Origin: Phytophthora quininea
Taxonomy: Eukaryota; Oomycota; Peronosporomycetes; Peronosporales; Peronosporaceae
Length of the DNA stretch: 64,000 bases
Reading direction: 5' to 3'
Assembly (NCBI GenBank): GCA_011947345.1
Contig: JAAVTG010000623.1
Span: 232,854-296,853, forward strand
Shown here one piece after another: positions 57,860-64,000 of the stretch. Position 1 is the stretch's first letter. Every line of letters starts with the position of its first letter. The position numbers and the translations under genes are program-made. Under the pieces are notes generated by a model, which saw only the letters and a list, made by a program, of their open reading frames with translations, did no database searches and had not been told where the DNA came from.

Positions 57860-59107
57860 ATGGCAGTGGTTTCTCTTGACTTGGACTTGGTCGACTTGCC
57901 TTCGTCCCTGTTGCTCGACGATGAACTGTTCACCGACTTCGAAGTCGTTCCACCTCCTTCACCACAGCTCCAGGGGCCGTACCAAGCCTCCGACATGCCC
58001 CTGGACTTCGACTTCGACCTTGAGTTCCTCGACGCGCTGATGTTGCCGGCTCAAGATGGAGCCATCTCGCCGGACGGCTCCACGGTTGACGACATGGTCG
58101 TGTCAGAGCTGTCGCCCGACCTGCTCAACCCCAGCGTCGTAGAGATCGTTGATGACGAGTCGGAAGACGACGTCCCAGCACCGCCAAAACGACGGCGTCT
58201 CACCGTTGCTCCTGATTCCGATGATGAGAGCGACATGGACGCGCTTTCATCTCCGGCTTCGCGTGCTGCCCGACCCAACGAAATGGCTACATCTCCATGT
58301 GATGCCGCAGCGTCTACCCCCACTGCCGTCGTCCATACAATGCCGCTTTCGCCTGCACCTGCTCGACATCCAAGCACATACCAAATCAATCGCTACGATC
58401 CTAGCGCACCTTGGGATCCTGACGCGACTTGTGACTTCCAGTATCTCTTGGACCGGGACGGCGACGCTCCCAACCGGTCGTACCTGGTCTTGTGGAAGAC
58501 CCAGGACCTCCAACTCTCTTACGTGTGGGAGGAGGAGCTGGAGGCGTTCGGCGACCTGCGCGCTCGTGTCGATGCATGGGTGGAGGCGGGTCGGCCCTCC
58601 TCCTTTGTCCGTTTTGCGGAGGAACGCTTCGGCGGGGCGACTGCATCCACCACTGGTCGCTGCTTCCTCGAGGCGCTTCGTGCGGCGAGCGTTTGGCTCG
58701 GAGATCTTGACTTGGTCACGGAGGAACACTGGGCGCAATTTGAGGTGGTCCACACCCGAGATATGCGACATGGTGTGAAACGTCAGGACAAAGCGGCCTT
58801 CTTTAAGTTTCTCCAAAGTCGTAAAGTCGCGCTCGATTTTAAGTTGCTCTTCAAGTCGCGCGTCAAAGGTTCGATCACTTCCACGGAGCAACTTCAAGAT
58901 TTTGCTTGTGAGGAGCTGGAAGCTGGCTGCTACTTGGTCTGCGCTGGTGAGGCGCTGGTGGACCACTGCTTTCTCTTGGTTGTTGGTACCGACGGCAAGC
59001 TTCTCATTTCTGACAACTCCGATGACTTGGGCTCTTTGGAGCCTCTGGAGCATATCCAGTGGATCCGATATGTTCGGTACATCCATCGTATCGCGAAAGC
59101 TCCATGA
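57860..59107 (+). CDS. Unusual 415-aa ORF facing the gypsy pol gene
   Basis: An intact ORF on the strand opposite to the retroelement; its stop codon is 11 bp from the integrase stop. The N-terminal 170 residues are acidic, Ser/Pro-rich and include a basic P-P-K-R-R-R nuclear-signal-like stretch. Residues about 195-245 (F-Q-Y-L-L-D-R to Y-V-W-E-E-E-L) look like a chromo-type fold. The last 150 residues have T-G-R-C-F-L-E-A-L, then V-D-H-C-F-L-L-V-V and L-L-I-S-D-N, a Cys-His-Asp/Asn order as in papain-like or OTU/ULP-like cysteine proteases. I do not recognise a named family. It is probably part of the retroelement rather than a host gene. Confidence 0.6.
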   Translation: MAVVSLDLDLVDLPSSLLLDDELFTDFEVVPPPSPQLQGPYQASDMPLDFDFDLEFLDALMLPAQDGAISPDGSTVDDMVVSELSPDLLNPSVVEIVDDESEDDVPAPPKRRRLTVAPDSDDESDMDALSSPASRAARPNEMATSPCDAAASTPTAVVHTMPLSPAPARHPSTYQINRYDPSAPWDPDATCDFQYLLDRDGDAPNRSYLVLWKTQDLQLSYVWEEELEAFGDLRARVDAWVEAGRPSSFVRFAEERFGGATASTTGRCFLEALRAASVWLGDLDLVTEEHWAQFEVVHTRDMRHGVKRQDKAAFFKFLQSRKVALDFKLLFKSRVKGSITSTEQLQDFACEELEAGCYLVCAGEALVDHCFLLVVGTDGKLLISDNSDDLGSLEPLEHIQWIRYVRYIHRIAKAP

Positions 59108-59118
59108 ATAGTACATTT

Positions 59119-60201
59119 TCATCTGCTTTTGCGCCGTCGCTTTGATCGTCGCTTTTCTTCAAACTCGGCAATCAGGTCGGGAATTTGACCAAGGTTCTCG
59201 ATCGGTTCCCAAGTGGGTTTCTCACCCACCCACTCCACAAGGAATTGGGTGTGTTTCCGCCGAACCCGTTTCCCAAGCAAGCGTGGAACCAGTTGTCCAA
59301 TGCTACCGTCAGCCAAGACAATTTCGTGGGGACGCGATAACCTCGATGGTTGTTTGTATGGCTTCAGCGACCCAGTATTGAACACGGGATGAAGTCTGTT
59401 CCCTGCCTGGATGTTCAGCTCGTACGCGTGATTGTGCACTTTGCGAACGACTGAATACGGCCCAATCCATTTCGGGCCAAACTTCGAAGATGCTGGAAGA
59501 CCCGTGTGCTTGGTGTCCAGGTTTCGCGTGCTCAAGTATACTTGATCTCCCACGCGGAACTCTTGTTCTTTGCGGTTGCGGTCATACACATCTTTCATCC
59601 GGTCTTGAGCTCGGGCGAGCGCTTCACGACAGCGTAGCAGAATAGAAGCTTGATGATCGTGGAAATCGACACCTCGTCGACTAGCTGGCACGCCGGAGAG
59701 CTTTTCAGCGGCAAGCTGCAACGGGTTCAAGGGGATGTATCCCAGATCGGCTTCAAACGGTGCCATCTTCGTGCTTGAGTTGACTGTCGAGTTTACAGCA
59801 AACTCTGCGTTGGCAAGGTGATCGTCCCAGTCATCTTGCATTGGTCCCACGAAGCACCGAAGATATTCCTCAAGTGTACGATTCATCCGCTCTGTTTGGC
59901 CATCTCCTTGAGCGCGGTGAGCAACAGTCATGCTTAGCTTCGTACCCACCGACTTGAAGACGTACTGCCAGAAATTTGACACGAACTTCCTATCTCGATC
60001 AGACACGATATTTGTTGGCATACCATGGAGCTTCCAGACATGGTTGATGAAGAGTCGGGCTACGCCTTCTGCGGTGACAGTCTTCGTCGTCGGCACAAAA
60101 TGACATCTTTTGTCAATCGGTCGACCACAACCCAGATTGAATCGACCTTGTTCTTTGTCTGCGGCAAGTCTGTGATGAAATCCATTGAGATGGATCTCCA
60201 T
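59119..60201 (-). CDS. gypsy integrase core and chromodomain (part of pol)
   Basis: A continuous 360-codon stretch with the integrase core (a D in S-D-R-D-R-K-F-V and a Glu in Q-T-E-R-M-N-R-T-L-E-E-Y), a G-D-Q-V-Y-L-S-T-R-N-L segment, the G-P-Y-x-V module and a C-terminal chromodomain (Q-F-L-V-E-W-V-G ... T-W-E-P-I-E-N-L). Chromodomains steer insertion towards particular chromatin. The first catalytic Asp lies in the overlapping upstream frame, so the frame is broken near 60100. Confidence 0.8.
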   Translation of the reverse strand: MEIHLNGFHHRLAADKEQGRFNLGCGRPIDKRCHFVPTTKTVTAEGVARLFINHVWKLHGMPTNIVSDRDRKFVSNFWQYVFKSVGTKLSMTVAHRAQGDGQTERMNRTLEEYLRCFVGPMQDDWDDHLANAEFAVNSTVNSSTKMAPFEADLGYIPLNPLQLAAEKLSGVPASRRGVDFHDHQASILLRCREALARAQDRMKDVYDRNRKEQEFRVGDQVYLSTRNLDTKHTGLPASSKFGPKWIGPYSVVRKVHNHAYELNIQAGNRLHPVFNTGSLKPYKQPSRLSRPHEIVLADGSIGQLVPRLLGKRVRRKHTQFLVEWVGEKPTWEPIENLGQIPDLIAEFEEKRRSKRRRKSR

Positions 60202-62246
60202 CGTTCGTCAGGGATGCGGAATGGCTCTAGCAGACCCGGTGGCTTCGTTAGCCGAGGTTTGTTTCGTCGGCATGGTTCACAGTCTGCAATAAACTTCTGG
60301 ATCGACGCCAACATCTTCGACCAGTACCAGCGTCGTGCAAGTGTCAGGTAAGTGCGTTCCGCACCGGGATGGCCTGCATAGTTGGAATCATGACACTCGC
60401 TGATGATGGCGTACCTCAACTTCACTTCGTTGGGTACGACAACGCGTGGAACCTCGTCAGCTGGTGTCTGATACCAAAGCAATCCATTGCCTTCGGTGAA
60501 GCATCGATACTTCTTCCGGTGTTGACGCTCAGATTTTGCTCTCAAGTTAGCTGTGCGTCGCTTGATCGTAGCGAGTATCGCTTGGATTTCCTGATCCTTG
60601 ATATATGCCGACTTGATCTTCTTGATCAACTCGCTGTCCGTCGTGACTTCACTGATCTCCATCGTGAATGACGTATCGTCAAAGCTGGTAACACTGAGAT
60701 CGTGGAAATACTTCGTCTCTGGTTGCAAGTCTGGTTTTCGACTCAGGGCGTCGGCGATTCCGTTCTTCGCTCCAGGAAGATACGAAAATGTCGGTTGATA
60801 TTCTGCTAGGATATCATACCAGCGAGCTAGACGGCGATTTGCCATCTTTTGTGTGAACAACCCCTCGAGACTTTTATGATCAGTCTCGACAATTGGAGAC
60901 TTGTCTAGACAGTAGATTCTGAACGCTGCTAGCGCATGCAGGATAGCTAGCAATTCTTGCTGCTGGGTCGGATAGTTTAGTTCCGCCGACTTCATCTTCC
61001 GACTGGTGTACGCAATTGGGCGTTCAACACCGTCTACGACTTGGAACAGGACTCCACCAACAGCAAACTTGCTGGCGTCTGTACGCAGATGCATTGGCTG
61101 ATTGAAGTCAGGCAGATGCAACACAGGAGGGTCGCACAAACGTCGCTTCAACTCCTTGAAGTTCTTCAACTGCTCCTTGTCGAAATGAATTTTCGCGTTG
61201 CGCTTGTTCTGCTTCTTGAGTAGCGTGAACATGGTAGCCGTCAGCGAGGCATACTCCGGACAAAAACGCTGGACGTAGCCAGTGAGTCCCAAGAAACTGT
61301 GAAGCTCCTCTTGAGTCCTTGGTACCGGCCAGTCCTTGATGGTTTGCACTTTGTCGGGATCCATGCGCACGCCGTCTCGGCCTACAAAGTCACAGAGACA
61401 CGGAATCTCTGGGGCGCAGAACACACACTTGGATAGCTTGACGTACAGCTTGTTGTTCAGCAAGATATCCAACGTCTTGCGTAAAGCCCCAAGTGCTCGT
61501 TGACGTCTTGAGACTTCGTAAAGATGTAGATGTCGTCGTAAAACGACCTCGTTTGCTTCAAGCCTCGAAACAGCTTGGACGTCAATCTGTGCATCGTTGC
61601 AGGTGCATTGCAGACTCCCATGGGAAGTACCAAGTACTCCCAGAGACCGTTCGGTGCCTGGAATGCTGTGAACTTGATATCTTCTTCGCGCATTCGAACT
61701 TGATAGTACGCCGACATCAGGTCCATCGTCGAGTAGTAGTATGCTCCAGCCATGTCGTCCAGGATATCTTCCTTTCTCGTCATCGGAATGCTCTGACGAA
61801 TTGTGTTCGAGTTGAGATATCGGTAGTCGTGGACAATACGCCATCCGACGGGCTTCCGCACAGAATGTTGGAGCCGCATGTGGACTGATGCTTGGTCTGA
61901 TGAGCTTCTTCTCGATCTTGTCTTCTACCCAGCGAACGATTTCACGTTGCTGCTCCGGCGATTGACGCCACTGATGTCGATACATCGCGAGGTTCGGGTC
62001 CCTGACGTCGATCCGGTGCTCGATCTCGCGCTTCTCGGGTAAACCTTCAGGGAGTTCGGGGCGAAACACGGTATCCTTGTACTCCTTCAGTAGATCGTAG
62101 GCAGGGTTCGCCCGAAACGTTTCCCAGTCAGTGTCCAGGTAACGTTGAGCCTTGGCACTGCCAACATTATCAGGTTGGTCGCGTCGCTGAGCTTGCGACG
62201 CGCTTGATTGTCTCGTTCGATAGAACCAGCATAAAATCAGGTTCAT
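60060..62246 (-). CDS. gypsy reverse transcriptase-RNase H-integrase zinc region (part of pol)
   Basis: A 728-codon reading covering the start of the RT, the thumb/connection region (F-L-G-L-T-G-Y-V-Q-R-F), RNase H (R-T-D-A-S-K-F-A-V-G-G) and the integrase HHCC finger (C-E-P-C-R-R-N-K). Between about 61880 and 61460 the RT palm is read better in a neighbouring frame, so there is a break and return there. Described only; no joined product is given. Confidence 0.75.
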   Translation of the reverse strand: MNLILCWFYRTRQSSASQAQRRDQPDNVGSAKAQRYLDTDWETFRANPAYDLLKEYKDTVFRPELPEGLPEKREIEHRIDVRDPNLAMYRHQWRQSPEQQREIVRWVEDKIEKKLIRPSISPHAAPTFCAEARRMAYCPRLPISQLEHNSSEHSDDEKGRYPGRHGWSILLLDDGPDVGVLSSSNARRRYQVHSIPGTERSLGVLGTSHGSLQCTCNDAQIDVQAVSRLEANEVVLRRHLHLYEVSRRQRALGALRKTLDILLNNKLYVKLSKCVFCAPEIPCLCDFVGRDGVRMDPDKVQTIKDWPVPRTQEELHSFLGLTGYVQRFCPEYASLTATMFTLLKKQNKRNAKIHFDKEQLKNFKELKRRLCDPPVLHLPDFNQPMHLRTDASKFAVGGVLFQVVDGVERPIAYTSRKMKSAELNYPTQQQELLAILHALAAFRIYCLDKSPIVETDHKSLEGLFTQKMANRRLARWYDILAEYQPTFSYLPGAKNGIADALSRKPDLQPETKYFHDLSVTSFDDTSFTMEISEVTTDSELIKKIKSAYIKDQEIQAILATIKRRTANLRAKSERQHRKKYRCFTEGNGLLWYQTPADEVPRVVVPNEVKLRYAIISECHDSNYAGHPGAERTYLTLARRWYWSKMLASIQKFIADCEPCRRNKPRLTKPPGLLEPFRIPDERWRSISMDFITDLPQTKNKVDSIWVVVDRLTKDVILCRRRRLSPQKA

Positions 62247-63092
62247 CTTGGTTCTTTGTCTTGATTCTCAGGAACTTTCTCAGCTTCTTCCGCGTGATGA
62301 ACTTAGTTTCCACGCCAGCTGCGTCGACAACACCCATCGTGAACATCTTCTCCACGGCGCTGCTCTTTACCCCTGCACGGCTCTCAGCTGTGCTTTTATC
62401 CGCAGACGACCGCTTGTTGCTTCCCGCTGCCGAGCCTCTACCAACTGGCTCGCGGTCCAGTTGCTCGCGAGCAACTCTTGGGTGTCCACTCTGCGCAGAT
62501 TCACGGGCAACTTCAACCCTAGGCTTCACATCCGTTTCCAGCGCGGCGCCTCTACAGGAATCAGGTCTTTTCGCCGACAGGCCTTTCGCCCCGGCAGATC
62601 TCCGAGACCCAGAGGCAATCGCCGGTCCGCCTTCCTCGATCGGCCCGATGGTCTCACTTGTCCGCTCCGCTCGCAAAGTCTTCTTTGTTCCTTCAATCCT
62701 TCGACTACTCCAATCAATCAGGGGTTGTACGTCCTCGAAGAATGGTACCCCCAGGATGCAGTCGAACTCGTCAGGAATAGCGTAGATGACAGCAACACAT
62801 TTGTATGCTTCATCCACTCCTGGTACCTTGATAGTCAGAGCTATTAGCTCCAACTCCGTCTCGACAATCTGGTTGTCTCCAAGCTTCACACGGATATTCT
62901 TCTCTTGGAACTTCGTATGAGCTTGTTTTCCTCGACCCAACGCTTCGACACGTAGATTGTAGTAGCTCCGCTGTCTAGCAGCATACTTGACGTCGAGATG
63001 TTCTTGTTACCGGCACTGATCTCCCCATGGATAGAGAACAGTGGACGTGACTTGTAGACGAGGGTTTTCACACAGAACATTGATGCTGACAT
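62170..63092 (-). CDS. gypsy protease region
   Basis: Two overlapping frames carry the aspartic protease: L-L-D-S-G-A-T-T near 62980, then the flap-side text C-I-L-G-V-P-F-F near 62750. A long Ser/Arg/Glu-rich linker to the RT follows. Confidence 0.65.
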
Positions 63093-63131
63093 TGTCCACC
63101 TTTAATGCTCTGGTTGACCACGACAGGACCC

Positions 63132-63987
63132 TCATTCACTGACGTGGTTTGTCGTTTCCCTGCTCGCCTTGCAGCTTCTTCCACGCGAAGCAGTCGGCCC
63201 TAATGTGACCGGGCTTGTTGCAGTGAAACAAGTGCGGGTTTCACCGCCCTTAGCTTTCGTCTTGGGCTTGGCCTTGAAGCGGCCTTTTCCTCGGAAAGGT
63301 TTGCTTTGGCGCTGTCCTCCTCGATTGGAGTCCTTGCCAGCCGACGGTTTCTTCTTGTCGGAGCGATCTTGGCGCACGCGAGCTTCGTCGACGAAATGTG
63401 TCACCTCGTACTTGACCGCGAGGTCCATCGCGGCGCTCAGCGTTGCCGGGTTCTCCAACTTGACATAGGCGCGGGTGCGGGGCTTGAGTCCGTTGGCGTA
63501 GTTCAGGACTTGGTCTAACTCGCTCATGCCCTCGACACGGAAGATGAGTGCGCTGTACTCTCCATTGTACGACTCGATGTCGGCTGTCTGCTTGAGCTGC
63601 AGAAGCTTCTCGCGCAGTGCAGCTTGGTAGTTCGACGACTCGAAGTGTTGGATGCTCACGGAAATTCCCCCACGTGTGCTCCTCGCTTCTTGTAGCTGAT
63701 GACCAGTGCAGGAACCACCCCGACGCAGGCTTCTCCATCGCCGACCCGGCGATCCCTGGCAGTCGTGCGCTTGCATCTTCGACTTGGATGCCGTTGATGC
63801 GGCAGGCGTTCTCGATCTGGAACAGCCATTCCCGCACATCCTCGCCCCTCTTGCCTGTGAACTTGGGCAAGCTGCTTGGGACCTTGGAGCGATCGGCCAT
63901 CGCCTGATTGAGGCGGGCGATCTCGGCGCGGAGTTGCGCATTGGTGGGAGGCATGGGCTTCTTGAACTCAGGGGCTGGGACCAACAA
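63132..63987 (-). CDS. gypsy gag, broken
   Basis: The capsid-like part (retrotrans_gag-type) is spread over two frames: L-P-K-F-T-G-K-R-G-E-D-V and later L-N-Y-A-N-G-L-K-P-R-T. A basic stretch and a CCHC-type knuckle (C-N-K-P-G-H-I-R-A-D-C) near 63190-63230 follow. The frame changes near 63660-63770. The true start is within 60 bp of the window edge or beyond it. Confidence 0.65.
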
Positions 63988-64000
63988 GTGCTACCAGTTT

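Larger units (their letters stand above)
57641..64000 (-). mobile_element. Ty3/gypsy chromodomain LTR retrotransposon, partial
   Basis: On the minus strand, in order: gag with a CCHC knuckle near 63190-63240, an aspartic protease with D-S-G near 62980, reverse transcriptase near 61460-62000 with an F-Y-D-D active site, RNase H near 60700-61100, and integrase with an HHCC region near 60290-60420. The integrase core and a C-terminal chromodomain lie at 59119-60200. Several frame changes and stops separate these pieces. The 5' end lies beyond the window. The inner end is probably near 57641, where the palindrome TGGAGGCCACTTGGCCTCCA could be an LTR terminus, but only one end is visible, so this is tentative. 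Confidence 0.75.

Overview
The window looks like nuclear DNA of a plant-pathogenic oomycete, most probably Phytophthora or a close relative. The evidence is secreted RXLR/dEER effector genes, a Crinkler-like NTPase effector gene, oomycete-type initiator sequences upstream of several genes, short GT-AG introns (about 55-90 bp), closely packed housekeeping genes, and Ty3/gypsy, hAT, Harbinger, pogo-like and Fanzor elements. Family calls come from reading motifs; no database was searched.

Layout. 1-9.9 kb is a gene-dense block: an IPI3/WDR18 WD40 protein, a tail-anchored Qc-SNARE, S-adenosylhomocysteine hydrolase, an ESCO-type cohesin acetyltransferase and two tandem membrane-anchored GH5 exo-beta-1,3-glucanases. 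9.9-16 kb has few convincing host genes and carries a Fanzor (eukaryotic TnpB-like) gene and a deleted pogo-like transposase. 16-31 kb is an AT-rich effector region with RXLR genes and pseudogenes, a dead hAT element, a tRNA-like SINE insertion and three diverged copies of an unknown repeat. It ends with a 4'-phosphopantetheinyl transferase (PPTase).

31-41.5 kb is dense again: V-ATPase subunit E, succinate dehydrogenase assembly factor 2, a large secreted or membrane glycoprotein, a PPIL4-type cyclophilin-RRM-RS protein and a receptor-like TKL kinase. 36.7-38.0 kb holds a partial inverted copy of a 2OG-Fe(II)-oxygenase-like gene whose longer copy lies at 47.0-49.4 kb. 41.8-46.3 kb carries a Crinkler-like gene split by a Harbinger element and one more RXLR gene. 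49.8-57.6 kb holds mitochondrial seryl-tRNA synthetase, an Sds3/BRMS1-like protein, a twin-CX9C protein (NDUFAF8-like), an FKBP15/WAFL homologue and an LRR protein. 57.6-64 kb is a chromodomain Ty3/gypsy element that runs off the window, with an unusual ORF facing its pol gene.

Two messages for the reader. First, about twenty apparent frameshifts in otherwise well-conserved genes are almost all single-base losses in homopolymer runs. They are best read as consensus errors rather than real gene death. Second, some lesions cannot be explained that way: nonsense codons, a 36-bp micro-inversion, a Harbinger insertion and relics of an RXLR-PPTase unit. These record real turnover in the effector-rich part of the window.
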